The translations under genes were made by a program, and so were the position numbers. Source: Capnocytophaga gingivalis ATCC 33624 (lineage in GTDB: Bacteria > Bacteroidota > Bacteroidia > Flavobacteriales > Flavobacteriaceae). From it: a DNA stretch of 64,000 bases. Below are positions 9,770 to 19,004 of this stretch, in pieces (the stretch's first letter is position 1; each line of letters opens with the position of its first letter). The stretch covers positions 1 to 64,000 of the forward strand of contig NZ_ACLQ01000035.1 in the NCBI RefSeq assembly GCF_000174755.1. Direction: 5' to 3'. Below the pieces are notes generated by a model. That model worked only from the letters and a program-made list of their open reading frames with translations, was not told the DNA's origin and searched no databases.

Positions 9770-9866
9770 CGATTTTTTTTGAAACTTCTCACTACGAAAC
9801 GATTTTTTTATTTTCGCAAAGGTAATCAAGTATAACAGAGGAAAGAGAATTGCACTATAAACAAAA

Positions 9867-9926
9867 GCGAATTGCCCATGAGTAAGGAAAAATGCTTCTT
9901 AAATCAGGAGGCAAATTGCAATTCGC
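9867..9926. repeat. Interrupted inverted repeat in an intergenic region
   Basis: GCGAATTGC (9867-9875) is the exact inverse complement of GCAATTCGC (9918-9926), separated by 42 bp, with GCCC-type flanks. It resembles degenerate intergenic palindromes of Bacteroidota rather than a terminator, since no T-run follows. Confidence 0.5.
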
Positions 9927-10252
9927 CCCTACTGTTCTACAATGGTTTTACTCACACACTCGTTCACGCGACTTTCCCCATATCCCCCTATTCTCCACTC
10001 TAAATGTTATCAACATTCATTGTATTTTAATTATAAACATTTACAATTTATTTAACATAAATTCGTATTAAAATCAACTAATTAACAACAGCAGCGTTTT
10101 TGTTGAAAATTATTTCATTATCGTTAATTCCTTATACTAAAAACTCTCTTAAAACAAATACAATACACTTATTTTCAATATATTACAATTGAATATTTTT
10201 ACTATCATTTTTCTTAAAAAACGAACACTTATTATTGTTATTCACCATCCTT

Positions 10253-10286
10253 TTGCCAGAGATTCCCTCAATAGCTTGTAATTTTG
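10253..10286 (+). promoter_or_regulatory. Promoter of the PLP-enzyme/glucosaminidase operon
   Basis: TTG (10253-10255), 23 bp, then TAATTTTG (10279-10286). It lies 25 bp before the GTG start at 10312, giving a short leader. Confidence 0.6.
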
Positions 10287-10311
10287 CACTAACAATTTAG
10301 AGCCCAAAGAA

Positions 10312-11241
10312 GTGATAAACATTCCCCCTATAGAGACTCAAAAGGTTCCTATTGACTATCCTCATGGGATAGAATTATACATAAAGCGAGAGGACAAGAC
10401 CCATATACATGTTTCGGGAAACAAGTATAGAAAGCTTAAATACAATGTCCAAGAAGCGCTATCTAAGGGATACAAACGACTGATAACCTTTGGTGGCGCC
10501 TATTCCAACCATATAGCAGCCACTGCCTATGCAGGGAAAATGATTGGCATAGAGACCATTGGAGTAATTCGTGGTGACGAATTAGCCTCTGCTATAGCGA
10601 CAAACCCCACGCTCCACTTTGCACAAGAGTGTGGTATGCAGTTTCACTTTGTCACTCGTGAGGATTTTCGCTTAAAACATACAGAATCCTTCAAGGAAGC
10701 ACTTTTTGAGCGCTTTGGTGACTATTACTATGTCCCAGAGGGGGGTACCAATCCTCTGGCCATCAAGGGTACCGAGGAAATCCTTACCCCTGAAGATACC
10801 ATATACGATTTTATCACCACCGCCGTGGGTACAGGAGGTACCATAGCTGGGCTTATCAATAGTGCGGCTCCTCACCAAAGAGTACTGGGATTCCCTGCCC
10901 TGTGCGGAAGGTTTTTAGAAGAAGAAATAAAAAAATGGATACACCCCAATGACCATTGGCAACTGATCCATGACTATAACTTAGGCGGATATGCCAAGGT
11001 AAATGATGATTTTATCCGCTTTCTGAATGATTTTTTTAGGCAAACACATATCCCCTTAGACCCTGTATATACAGGAAAGATGATCTATGGGGTTACCTGC
11101 CTGATAGAGAAGGGATTTTTCCCTGATAACAGTAAAATAATGGCTATCCACACTGGTGGATTGCAAGGTATATATGGAATGAACCAAAAACTTAATAAAA
11201 AAAAGAAAGAAATATTGGATTATGAAAAAGAAATTACTTAG
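10312..11241 (+). CDS. PLP-dependent ACC deaminase/D-cysteine desulfhydrase family enzyme
   Basis: A 309-residue fold-type II PLP enzyme. The PLP lysine is Lys38 in SGNKYRKLKYN. FGGAYSNHIAATAYAG is the substrate/phosphate region typical of the 1-aminocyclopropane-1-carboxylate deaminase/D-cysteine desulfhydrase family, and VGTGGTIAGL is the glycine-rich phosphate cup. In bacteria without ethylene precursors these enzymes usually release ammonia, pyruvate and H2S from D-cysteine or related amino acids. The start is GTG; no closer in-frame ATG keeps the lysine motif. Its 3' end overlaps the next gene by 20 bp, so translation is probably coupled. The exact substrate cannot be read from sequence. 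Confidence 0.82.
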   Translation: MINIPPIETQKVPIDYPHGIELYIKREDKTHIHVSGNKYRKLKYNVQEALSKGYKRLITFGGAYSNHIAATAYAGKMIGIETIGVIRGDELASAIATNPTLHFAQECGMQFHFVTREDFRLKHTESFKEALFERFGDYYYVPEGGTNPLAIKGTEEILTPEDTIYDFITTAVGTGGTIAGLINSAAPHQRVLGFPALCGRFLEEEIKKWIHPNDHWQLIHDYNLGGYAKVNDDFIRFLNDFFRQTHIPLDPVYTGKMIYGVTCLIEKGFFPDNSKIMAIHTGGLQGIYGMNQKLNKKKKEILDYEKEIT

Positions 11242-12361
11242 CCTCTTAGCCTTGGTCGCGCTTGTAAGCTCTTGTGGTACTACCCAAAAAACTGTTAGTT
11301 CACACAAGCCTATTGTCTCGCGTGTACCAGAGAAGGTACTCACTGAGAGCAAGCGCAGTGAAACCTATATCAATAAGGAAGTCCCTGAAACTCCTGAGGA
11401 GCTGAAAGCCACCTCGGCGGTGAAGGTAACCCCTGCCCTCATTCGTGAATATATCAACACCTATAAGGATATAGCTATGGTCGAGATGCAGCGCTATGGT
11501 ATCCCTGCCAGTATCACCTTAGCCCAAGCGATCTTGGAGAGTGGCTCTGGACAAGGGCGCTTGGCACGCCATGCTCGCAATCACTTTGGCATCAAGTGCC
11601 ATTATGGTTGGGAAGGAGATACCATCATCCATGATGACGATGCCAAAGGAGAGTGTTTTAGAAAATACGAACATGCTGAAGCCTCTTTCGAAGACCATTC
11701 GCAATTCCTAGTAAACCGCTCTCGCTATGCTTCCCTCTTTGAGTTAAAGGCTGGTGATTACAAGGGCTGGGCTCATGGCCTAAAAAAAGCTGGCTATGCC
11801 ACTGACCCTGGCTATGCGCAAAAGCTCCTTTTGCTTATCAATAAGTACGAGCTACACCAGTATGATACAGAAGTACTTGGGTATGCCTACAAGGAAGAGA
11901 AATCCCTCTCCCCTATTCCCAACACCCCTCCCCTACCTATAGGTGCTAAGAAAGAAATAGCCAAGACAGCACCTGCAAAGACAAACTCAACTGTTGCGAA
12001 GAGTACCACGACTGTAGTACCCACTGGAGAAAAGAGTGTTGCCAAAAGAGAAAATACCCAGAAAAAGGACACTACAGCCCTTACTCAAAAAGTGGATAGC
12101 ACTCAGGTTACACCAAAAGAAAAAGCTATTGTCAGAAAAGATAGTACTGAAGTGAATAATACCTCTGTCACAAAGCCCAATACACAGGCCAAACCTGAGG
12201 AAGTAGCTATGGAACTTATCAAAATGTACATTGTCAAGAAGGGAGATACTCTATATAATATATCCCGCCGATCAGGAGTGAGTGTAGAACAACTCATGAG
12301 CCTGAACAATATGAACAACTCAAATATCAATTTAGGACAAGTCCTCGTGATACGAGAATAA
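11222..12361 (+). CDS. Glucosaminidase/LysM cell-wall hydrolase lipoprotein
   Basis: A 379-residue secreted lipoprotein (lipobox VSSC, Cys18). A mannosyl-glycoprotein endo-beta-N-acetylglucosaminidase (GH73-type) domain spans about residues 65-215, with the catalytic glutamate in AQAILESGSGQG and the typical ARHARNHFGIKCHYGW. A Thr/Lys/Ser-rich linker of roughly 100 residues leads to one C-terminal LysM domain (YIVKKGDTLYNISRRSGVS) that binds peptidoglycan. It should cleave glycan strands during growth or division. It overlaps the preceding PLP-enzyme gene by 20 bp and is followed after 11 bp by an EEP-family gene, so the three probably share one transcript. Confidence 0.88.
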   Translation: MKKKLLSLLALVALVSSCGTTQKTVSSHKPIVSRVPEKVLTESKRSETYINKEVPETPEELKATSAVKVTPALIREYINTYKDIAMVEMQRYGIPASITLAQAILESGSGQGRLARHARNHFGIKCHYGWEGDTIIHDDDAKGECFRKYEHAEASFEDHSQFLVNRSRYASLFELKAGDYKGWAHGLKKAGYATDPGYAQKLLLLINKYELHQYDTEVLGYAYKEEKSLSPIPNTPPLPIGAKKEIAKTAPAKTNSTVAKSTTTVVPTGEKSVAKRENTQKKDTTALTQKVDSTQVTPKEKAIVRKDSTEVNNTSVTKPNTQAKPEEVAMELIKMYIVKKGDTLYNISRRSGVSVEQLMSLNNMNNSNINLGQVLVIRE

Positions 12362-12372
12362 AACACCCCTAC

Positions 12373-13404
12373 ATGAAGCATATATGGAGCGCACTCTCTT
12401 GGGTAGAGAAAATCATTTTCATAATCAATGGAGGGATAGGCGTAATATTACTTTTCGCCTATCTACTCCCCTTTATACCTCCTCGCTACTTTGAGTATGC
12501 CTCCTTGAGTGTTTTCACTCCGATACTAATGCTTCTGAACATTGTTTTTATAGGTATATGGATCGCCCGAGGTAAGTGGATTTTCCTCTTCTCGGGCATC
12601 CTCTTTTGTATAGGACTTCCCTTTATACACCGTTTTGTACAGTTGCCTAAAAACAATGTCACTTCCCCTGAACAACTCAGTGTAATGAGCTTCAATGTAC
12701 GACTGTTCAACCACTACAAATGGAGTTCTGATACGCTGCTAAGGGAAAAAATCCTTACCTTTGTCAAAGAAGAACATCCCAAGATCCTTGCTTTACAAGA
12801 ATTTTACTACAAAGAAAAAGAGAGTTTCCCTTTTTACAAATATAAGAAATTCATCTACAAACACAAAAAAGATAAGATAGGACAAGCCATTCTCAGTGAC
12901 TATCCTATTATAAACAGTGGCTCTTTGGACTTCCCCCATACTGGAAACAATGGAGTCTATGCTGATATTGTAGTCAATGGAGATACCCTAAGACTATATA
13001 GTCTTCACTTTGAATCTTTTCACATAGAAGACACCGACATATCCCAAGAGAACTCCAAGCGAATTTTCCTAAAGCTACCTCGCAGGTTTGCCATTCAGCA
13101 AGCACAGGTAGAGCTTTTCAATGCCCATGCCGACAGCTGCCCCTACCCTATTGTGGTATGTGGAGACTTTAACAACACTGCTTTTTCCTACCTCTACCAG
13201 AAGTTCCAAGATAGGGGCTTAGTGGATAGCTTTGAGGAAGCAGGTAGCGGATTCGGGCGCACCTATGACTTCCCTTATTTTCCTTTCCGTATCGACTATA
13301 TACTGGCTGATCCTTACTTTAAGATTACCTCCCACAAGGTATATACAGGAAGAGATTATTCCGATCACTTCCCTATCAGGGCCACCCTTAAAAAGAGGCA
13401 GTGA
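12373..13404 (+). CDS. Endonuclease/exonuclease/phosphatase family membrane protein
   Basis: A 343-residue protein with three N-terminal hydrophobic segments (about residues 12-32, 43-63 and 68-88) and a catalytic EEP domain after them. The domain shows SVMSFNVRLFN, the metal-binding Glu in LALQEFY, VVCGDFNN (Asp/Asn pair) and the C-terminal SDHFPI. The fold covers nucleases, phosphodiesterases and phosphatases of lipid or sugar phosphates. With the membrane anchor, the domain probably faces the periplasm and acts on an envelope phosphate ester or extracellular nucleic acid. The gene lies 11 bp after the glucosaminidase gene. The specific substrate is unknown. Confidence 0.8.
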   Translation: MKHIWSALSWVEKIIFIINGGIGVILLFAYLLPFIPPRYFEYASLSVFTPILMLLNIVFIGIWIARGKWIFLFSGILFCIGLPFIHRFVQLPKNNVTSPEQLSVMSFNVRLFNHYKWSSDTLLREKILTFVKEEHPKILALQEFYYKEKESFPFYKYKKFIYKHKKDKIGQAILSDYPIINSGSLDFPHTGNNGVYADIVVNGDTLRLYSLHFESFHIEDTDISQENSKRIFLKLPRRFAIQQAQVELFNAHADSCPYPIVVCGDFNNTAFSYLYQKFQDRGLVDSFEEAGSGFGRTYDFPYFPFRIDYILADPYFKITSHKVYTGRDYSDHFPIRATLKKRQ

Positions 13405-13568
13405 ACTGTGAACAGAAAGCAGGGAACAGCCTTCTGTAAATAGGAGATGGCTCTTAGTAGTCGTAGAATGAAGACTCTTTACTTTTCACTCTTCACTACA
13501 TACCCAAACTCATTTGCTTGGCTACACTTTTTAGGGATGGCCCACGAATGAAAATTAACAATTAGCCC

Positions 13569-13600
13569 TTGACAATTAACAATTAAAATTCGTACTTTTG
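13569..13600 (+). promoter_or_regulatory. Promoter of lgt
   Basis: TTG (13569-13571), 21 bp, TACTTTTG (13593-13600). The box lies 22 bp before the lgt ATG at 13622. It overlaps an in-frame TTG codon at 13598, which therefore cannot be the translation start. Confidence 0.75.
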
Positions 13601-13621
13601 TGCCTTATAAAAATAATTCAC

Positions 13622-14536
13622 ATGGACTGGAATCCCAATCAGGTACTATTTGACCTGCATTTCATACAGATACGCTACTATAGTCTGATGTTTGTAATAG
13701 CCTTTTCCTTAGGCTTTTACATCATGAAAAAGATTTTTATAGCTGAACATAAATCCTTGGATAAGCTTGATGCTTTAGTCATTTATGTAGCCATTGCGAC
13801 CCTCTTAGGAGCTCGCTTAGGACATGTTTTTTTCTATGATTGGGACTATTTTAAGGAACATCCATTAGAAATCATCCTTCCTTTCCGCTTCTCTCCCTCC
13901 TTCGAGATTACAGGTTTTTCAGGCTTGGCCAGTCATGGTGCTGCGGTAGGGATTATCCTTGCAATGGTCCTATACATTCGTAAATATCCTGAGTTCAAAC
14001 TATCTTGGATACTTGACCGCATTGTCATACCTATCACCATAGGAGGTATGTTTGTTCGTTTTGGCAACTTTATGAACTCTGAAATTGTAGGAAAAGTGGT
14101 GGATAAGAGCTTTCCTTTAGGTGTAAAATTTCTACAATCAGGAGACTTTCCTATTAACCAAGCCATGCAGCTCACAGGAGAGAATACCCCACAGAAAGCC
14201 TTTGCTATGATAGCCCACAACCCTCAGTTTGTCGAGATCTATAACCAGATACCCTACCGTCATCCTGTACAGTTATATGAGGCTATCTGCTACTTCTTCC
14301 TTTTTTGGCTACTTTACTATCTCTACTGGAAAACCAACAAGAAAAACCAACCTTACTTTATCTTTGGAGTATTCCTCATTGCGCTTTGGACAATACGTTT
14401 CTTTACAGAATATGTCAAGGACAGCCAAGGAGGTATAGAAAATACCTTAGGCATCTTCTCCACAGGACAGTGGCTGAGTATCCCCTTTATCCTCGCTGGA
14501 GTATTCTTGCTGTTTTTTAAGAAAAGAAATGTGTAA
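13622..14536 (+). CDS. lgt: Prolipoprotein diacylglyceryl transferase
   Basis: A 304-residue inner-membrane enzyme with about seven transmembrane helices. It transfers diacylglycerol from phosphatidylglycerol to the lipobox cysteine of prolipoproteins, the first step of lipoprotein maturation. Family signatures seen are GARLGHVFFYDWDYF, GLASHGAAVGI, the Lgt signature GGMFVRFGNFMNSEIVG and HPVQLYEA. I chose the ATG at 13622 (MDWNPNQ) because the longer frame would begin at a TTG lying inside the promoter -7 box. It opens a rightward run of envelope genes, with a GT87-type gene 14 bp downstream. The number of lipoproteins in the window makes this an essential partner. Confidence 0.93.
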   Translation: MDWNPNQVLFDLHFIQIRYYSLMFVIAFSLGFYIMKKIFIAEHKSLDKLDALVIYVAIATLLGARLGHVFFYDWDYFKEHPLEIILPFRFSPSFEITGFSGLASHGAAVGIILAMVLYIRKYPEFKLSWILDRIVIPITIGGMFVRFGNFMNSEIVGKVVDKSFPLGVKFLQSGDFPINQAMQLTGENTPQKAFAMIAHNPQFVEIYNQIPYRHPVQLYEAICYFFLFWLLYYLYWKTNKKNQPYFIFGVFLIALWTIRFFTEYVKDSQGGIENTLGIFSTGQWLSIPFILAGVFLLFFKKRNV

Positions 14537-14550
14537 CCTACTCGTCACAA

Positions 14551-15720
14551 ATGCTAAAGAAGCTATTCTATAACGAACGTTTTGCAGCTATCCTTTGGGC
14601 GGGATTGGCGCTGGCTACTATCCTCCAAAATGTAGTGATTCGGGGTAAGTACAACAATTACCTTATCTTCGAGGGTGTTTTTAATCACACCCTCAAGCAG
14701 CTTCCCCTCTTTATTCCCTATCCAGAAGAATATGGGGATATGAATCATTATGGGGTATTCTTTAGTGCAATTATAGCCCCTTTTGCTCTTTTGCCCTCCT
14801 CTTTGGGTTGTGCTTTATGGATATTGGTCAATGTAGCCTTCCTTTATTGGGCTATTCGTCAATTGCCTCTGTCCAAGGGAGCTATTATAGGAATATTACT
14901 GATAGCTGCCCATGATATGTATACAGCAGCGGCTATGCAACAGTTCAACATCAGTGTCATCGCCCTTTTGGTAGTGGCTTTCGTTTTTGTAGAAAAAGGG
15001 GAAAGTCACTGGGCAACCCTTTTTATTGTGATAGGTGCCTTGACCAAACTCTATGGAATTGTCGGTTTGGCCTTCTTTTTCTTTGCCAAGGACAAAGGAC
15101 GCTTTGTATGGTCAGGTCTATTATGGGCTGCCTTGCTCTTTTGCTTGCCTATGCTATATTCCTCCCCTGAATATGTGCTTTCCCAATATCATGATTGGTA
15201 CATTTCCCTTTCCCAGAAGAATGGAGAAAATATGGACGCTTCACATTATAACTTACAAAACCTCTCCTTTTTAGGGTTTTTACAACGTACAAGACTATTC
15301 AACAACAACCTAATTGTAATTGCCATAGCCTTAGTCCTTTTTGCTCTTCCCTATCTGCGTATAGGACAATACAAACACTTACGCTTTAGGCTCATGTTCT
15401 TAGCCTCAGTGAGTATGTTCTTATGTCTGTTCAGTACAGGAACTGAAAATAGCACCTATATCATAGCTTATGTAGGTATTGGCATTTGGTTTATGGCTTC
15501 TCCCAACGAAAATAAAGCCCTAAAAATCACGCTGTTAATTTTAGCTTTCTTGGCCTCACTTTCCCCTACAGACCTATTCAAGCCGCTGAAGGAACCCTAT
15601 ATTATCCGCTATTCCCTTAGGGCTGTCCCAGTAGTCCTGATATGGCTGACCCTTATTGGGGAAATGTGTCGCTTGGATTATGGAAAACAAGAGACTAACC
15701 TTAAAGAAATTGCCTCATGA
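14551..15720 (+). CDS. GT87/DUF2029-type polytopic mannosyltransferase-like protein
   Basis: A 389-residue membrane protein with about nine to ten hydrophobic helices and the layout of DUF2029/GT87 GT-C glycosyltransferases, which use polyprenyl-phosphate sugars on the periplasmic side. The region around residues 45-75 (YPEEYGDMNHYGVFF) resembles the first extracytoplasmic loop with its acidic catalytic-type residues, and GALTKLYG matches the family's conserved Thr-Lys pair. It begins 14 bp after lgt, and its stop overlaps the start of the next gene, a polyprenyl-phosphate-type GT2 (ATGA). That enzyme would make the lipid-linked donor this one uses. The sugar is unknown. Confidence 0.75.
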   Translation: MLKKLFYNERFAAILWAGLALATILQNVVIRGKYNNYLIFEGVFNHTLKQLPLFIPYPEEYGDMNHYGVFFSAIIAPFALLPSSLGCALWILVNVAFLYWAIRQLPLSKGAIIGILLIAAHDMYTAAAMQQFNISVIALLVVAFVFVEKGESHWATLFIVIGALTKLYGIVGLAFFFFAKDKGRFVWSGLLWAALLFCLPMLYSSPEYVLSQYHDWYISLSQKNGENMDASHYNLQNLSFLGFLQRTRLFNNNLIVIAIALVLFALPYLRIGQYKHLRFRLMFLASVSMFLCLFSTGTENSTYIIAYVGIGIWFMASPNENKALKITLLILAFLASLSPTDLFKPLKEPYIIRYSLRAVPVVLIWLTLIGEMCRLDYGKQETNLKEIAS

Positions 15721-16643
15721 AAAAGATAGATATCGTCGTACCCTGCTATAATGAGAGTGAGAATATCCGTCCACTATATGAGGCCATTAAGGAAGTTTTC
15801 GCTAAAGAGCTACCTGAATATGACTTCAATTTATTATTGGTAAATGATGGTAGTGTGGATAGCTCCCTTCTTACACTTGAACAATTGGCCAAGGAAGACG
15901 AGCGAGTAAAATACCTTTCTTTCTCTCGTAATTTCGGTCACCAATTAGCTGTGAAAGCAGGCTTAGATCATGCCTTTTCCCCAGCGGTCATCTCCATGGA
16001 TGCCGACCTACAACACCCACCAGCTCTAATCCCTACACTCATTCATAAATGGGAAGAAGGGGCTCAAGTAGTAGCTACCCTCCGCACCTATCCTCCAGAA
16101 ATTTCTAAGAAAAAACGCAAGAGTTCCCAACAGTTCTACAAGCTGCTCAACCTACTTTCTGATATTGAAATCAAAGAAGGTTCGGCCGACTTTAGACTAC
16201 TGGATCAGGCAGTAGTAGAGGTCATTCGCCAGATGAAAGAGAATGAACCCTTTCTACGCGGTATGGTACCTTGGGTAGGTTTCAACCAAGTATATGTACC
16301 CTATACCGCTCAAGCACGCCATTCGGGAGAGACCAAATATACGATCAAAAAAATGTTCCAACTTGCTCTAAGTGGAGTTACCTCTTTCAGTGTAAAACCT
16401 CTCTACTTTGCAGTATTCTTAGGCTTTTTCTTTTCCTTGCTCTCGGTACTGTACATCCCTTATGTGATCTACTCCTTCCTCAATGGCTCGGAAATATCAG
16501 GATGGGCTTCCCTTATCATGACTATTGTCTTTTTTGGAGGTTTACAGTTGATTATCTTAGGCATCATCGGGGTATATATCGGAAAAATATTCACCCAAAC
16601 CAAGGAAAGACCTGCCTATATCATTCAGGAAGCTCATTTGTAA
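15717..16643 (+). CDS. GT2 family polyprenyl-phosphate glycosyltransferase (GtrB/DPM1-like)
   Basis: A 308-residue protein with an N-terminal GT-A domain (IDIVVPCYNESENI, LLVNDGSVDSS, the DxD-type MDADLQHPP near residues 94-102) and two C-terminal transmembrane helices (about 230-250 and 265-290). This is the layout of GtrB, ArnC and bacterial dolichol-phosphate-mannose-synthase-like enzymes, which load a sugar onto undecaprenyl phosphate at the cytoplasmic face. Its start overlaps the stop of the GT87-type gene by 4 bp, so the pair is probably a donor-maker and donor-user team. RHSGETKYTIKKM is the conserved loop before the first helix. Confidence 0.87.
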   Translation: MKKIDIVVPCYNESENIRPLYEAIKEVFAKELPEYDFNLLLVNDGSVDSSLLTLEQLAKEDERVKYLSFSRNFGHQLAVKAGLDHAFSPAVISMDADLQHPPALIPTLIHKWEEGAQVVATLRTYPPEISKKKRKSSQQFYKLLNLLSDIEIKEGSADFRLLDQAVVEVIRQMKENEPFLRGMVPWVGFNQVYVPYTAQARHSGETKYTIKKMFQLALSGVTSFSVKPLYFAVFLGFFFSLLSVLYIPYVIYSFLNGSEISGWASLIMTIVFFGGLQLIILGIIGVYIGKIFTQTKERPAYIIQEAHL

Positions 16644-16666
16644 CCTTTTGAAAAACAAGCTAACCT

Positions 16667-17440
16667 ATGATTTATTTAAGTTTTGACATAGAAGAGTTCG
16701 ATATGCCTAAGGAATACGGCTTTGATATTCCTTTTGAGCGACAGATGTCCATCTCTCGAGAGGGGCTTACTGCTATTTTGGACTTACTCCAAAAGCACGA
16801 GGCCAAGGCTACCTTTTTCTCTACTGTCGTTTTTGCTCAAAATGCCTCTGACCTTATCCAGCGGCTTTTGAGCGAAGGCCACGAATTGGCTTCACATACC
16901 TATTACCACTCCGACTTTGCCATAGAGCACCTGCGTTCTTCTAAGGAGGCCTTGGAATCTCAGTTTGGCGTAAGCATTGAGGGACTCCGTATGCCACGTA
17001 TGCTGGAGGTCTCTGCCACTGATGTCAAGGAAGCAGGCTATCTATACAATTCGTCTATTAACCCCACCTTCCTCCCAGGAAGATATAATAAGTTACATGT
17101 CCCCAGATACATGTTTCGTGAAGAAGATCTCTGGCAGATACCTGCAGGAGTAAGTCCTTGGCGTATTCCCCTCTTTTGGCTCTCTTTCCATAACTTCCCC
17201 TTGTGGTACTATAAGCACCTTTTGAGCCGTACTGTAGGGAGTTTAGGCTATGCCGCCCTTTACTTCCACCCATGGGAGTTTACCGACCTACACCAAAAAG
17301 AGTTCAACTTTCCCTTCTACGTGATGCGCAACACAGGAGATGCTATGATCGCACGTTTTGATAAACTACTTAGCTTTGCTAAAAAGAAAAATTGGAAAGT
17401 AGAGAGATATAAAAAATTAATAGAGAAAACTGATGATTAA
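16667..17440 (+). CDS. Polysaccharide deacetylase (NodB-like, CE4)
   Basis: A 257-residue cytoplasmic or peripheral enzyme with the NodB homology fold. Motif 1 is SFDIEEF with the metal/catalytic aspartate near residue 6, motif 2 is the zinc ligand pair in HELASHTYYHSD, and a later motif is FHPWEF. These enzymes remove N-acetyl groups from polysaccharides or lipid-linked sugars. The gene overlaps the following EptA-like gene by 8 bp. In this setting a likely substrate is an undecaprenyl-linked or lipid-A-linked aminosugar, because deacetylation and phosphoethanolamine addition both lower surface negative charge. That role is inference. Confidence 0.85.
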   Translation: MIYLSFDIEEFDMPKEYGFDIPFERQMSISREGLTAILDLLQKHEAKATFFSTVVFAQNASDLIQRLLSEGHELASHTYYHSDFAIEHLRSSKEALESQFGVSIEGLRMPRMLEVSATDVKEAGYLYNSSINPTFLPGRYNKLHVPRYMFREEDLWQIPAGVSPWRIPLFWLSFHNFPLWYYKHLLSRTVGSLGYAALYFHPWEFTDLHQKEFNFPFYVMRNTGDAMIARFDKLLSFAKKKNWKVERYKKLIEKTDD

Positions 17441-18986
17441 ACTAAAAACATACCTCTTTGAAATCCTACTTTTATGCTTTACAATAGGTATTCCTTACAC
17501 CTTAGATGCCTCTGAGACTGTAGGAGGAATGATTGCCTCTTTCTTGATTCTTATCGTACTAAGATATATAAATTATTGGTTATTTGCTATCTTTTTTTCT
17601 TTTATAGCCCTTACTTGTGCCCTTTTACTTCCTGCAACTATTTGGTTTGGTTACCCCACTATTACCATGATTAGTGCCTTTCTTGAAACAAATTTTCAAG
17701 AAGCCAAGGAATTCACCCAATCACTACCTCTCTATGCCTATATGCTTTCAATAGCTGTATTATTTTTTGCAGGATATATACTTTATTTAGGGAAAAAGAA
17801 AAGGTATATCTATAACAAAAAATCTATCCTCATTAATACACTAATAGCTGTAGTAGCTATTGTACTAACTATCGAGCGCCCTATTAGAAAAATGAACGAA
17901 AAACAAGGATTCGAGTTTCGGCATTCACATACACTTATCTTTTCTTTTTACGATTCTCTTTACAAGGATATTACAGCCTATTATGAGCTTCATAAAAATA
18001 TTGGAATAAATGTAGATCTCCCTCCTTCTTGGAAAATAAATGCTGTTACCCCTCGTTATCAAGACTATGTATTAGTCATAGGAGAAAGTGTACGCCGTGA
18101 TTATATGTCTCTCTATGGATTCCCTGTGGAAAATTCAAAATTCCTAAAAACGGTAAAAGGCACTGTCTTAGAGGGATTTACCGCTGCAGGTGCTAATACT
18201 ACGGCCTCTCTACTACGAACCTTTATCCAAATGAAAGGTACTGATTTTATATATGAAAATAATATCATCAGTTTAGCCAAACAGGCTGGTTTTGAAACCT
18301 TTTGGCTTTCTAATCAAGGCCTTGTTAGTGAATGGGATACTCCTATAGCTAAATTAGCTTCTTTGGCTGACCATAGAAAATTTATGAAATTAGGTCATTA
18401 TGAATCAAAACCTATATATGATAGTGCCTTATTACCTATTTTCAAAGAATATTTAGCTCTTCCTGCTACTCATAATCGATTATTCGTACTCCACCTAATA
18501 GGCTCCCACCCTCTTTTCGAAAATAGATTGGAAACTCCTCTCCATTACGACTATTACAATGCTAATCTATCCTCCTATATACAAAGTATTGAACAAACAG
18601 ATATATTCTTAGAACAAATCTATAAGACTCTACAAGAACAGGCACATTCCTTTTCTCTTATCTATTTCTCTGATCATGGTTTAGAAACAAAGGATAGAAA
18701 TTCCCCTAATGTTTCTTTCGCTCATGGTGTTTCTAAAGCTAACTTTTGTGTTCCTTTTGTAAGGATCAATAGTGATGATTCTCTGCACAACGAAGTACAT
18801 ATCAGCAAGTCTGGTTATCATTTTATCGATGGTTTTGCCCAATGGCTCGGCATCAAAGAAAAAGGGTTAGATAAAACCTATAATTTCTTTTCTCCTCCTA
18901 TGGATTCTTTAAAAGTATTTACAGGTGAATATCTCCCTTTTAACTCTTTACCAGAGGATACAGTCATACTTAACAACAAAAAATAA
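17433..18986 (+). CDS. eptA: EptA-like phosphoethanolamine transferase
   Basis: A 517-residue inner-membrane sulfatase-fold enzyme. Four or five N-terminal helices (residues 1-155) precede a periplasmic catalytic domain starting near residue 205. It shows YVLVIGESVRRDYMSLYG (metal-binding Glu), AGANTTASLLRTF with the nucleophile threonine, and IYFSDHGLE (metal-binding Asp-His). EptA-type enzymes transfer phosphoethanolamine from phosphatidylethanolamine to lipid A or core phosphates and give resistance to cationic peptides. Capnocytophaga lipid A is known to carry phosphoethanolamine. It overlaps the deacetylase gene by 8 bp. From here to about 25.9 kb the sequence is clearly more AT-rich. 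Confidence 0.86.
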   Translation: MIKLKTYLFEILLLCFTIGIPYTLDASETVGGMIASFLILIVLRYINYWLFAIFFSFIALTCALLLPATIWFGYPTITMISAFLETNFQEAKEFTQSLPLYAYMLSIAVLFFAGYILYLGKKKRYIYNKKSILINTLIAVVAIVLTIERPIRKMNEKQGFEFRHSHTLIFSFYDSLYKDITAYYELHKNIGINVDLPPSWKINAVTPRYQDYVLVIGESVRRDYMSLYGFPVENSKFLKTVKGTVLEGFTAAGANTTASLLRTFIQMKGTDFIYENNIISLAKQAGFETFWLSNQGLVSEWDTPIAKLASLADHRKFMKLGHYESKPIYDSALLPIFKEYLALPATHNRLFVLHLIGSHPLFENRLETPLHYDYYNANLSSYIQSIEQTDIFLEQIYKTLQEQAHSFSLIYFSDHGLETKDRNSPNVSFAHGVSKANFCVPFVRINSDDSLHNEVHISKSGYHFIDGFAQWLGIKEKGLDKTYNFFSPPMDSLKVFTGEYLPFNSLPEDTVILNNKK

Positions 18987-19004
18987 ATTAATCACTAAGC
19001 AATT

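Larger units (their letters stand above)
9696..10311. other. 616-bp divergent intergenic region
   Basis: This stretch between the CobN/HmuS-like gene and the PLP-enzyme gene is very AT-rich from about 10020 onward. It holds the weak minus-strand box at 9762-9769, the inverted repeat at 9867-9926 and the plus-strand promoter at 10253-10286. A 41-codon frame starting near 9879 crosses the inverted repeat and has no support. I see no RNA gene. Confidence 0.6.

Noticed and set aside
9879-10004. A 41-codon frame in the intergenic region
   Set aside because: It crosses the inverted repeat, has no promoter box or ribosome-binding pattern and no recognisable domain.
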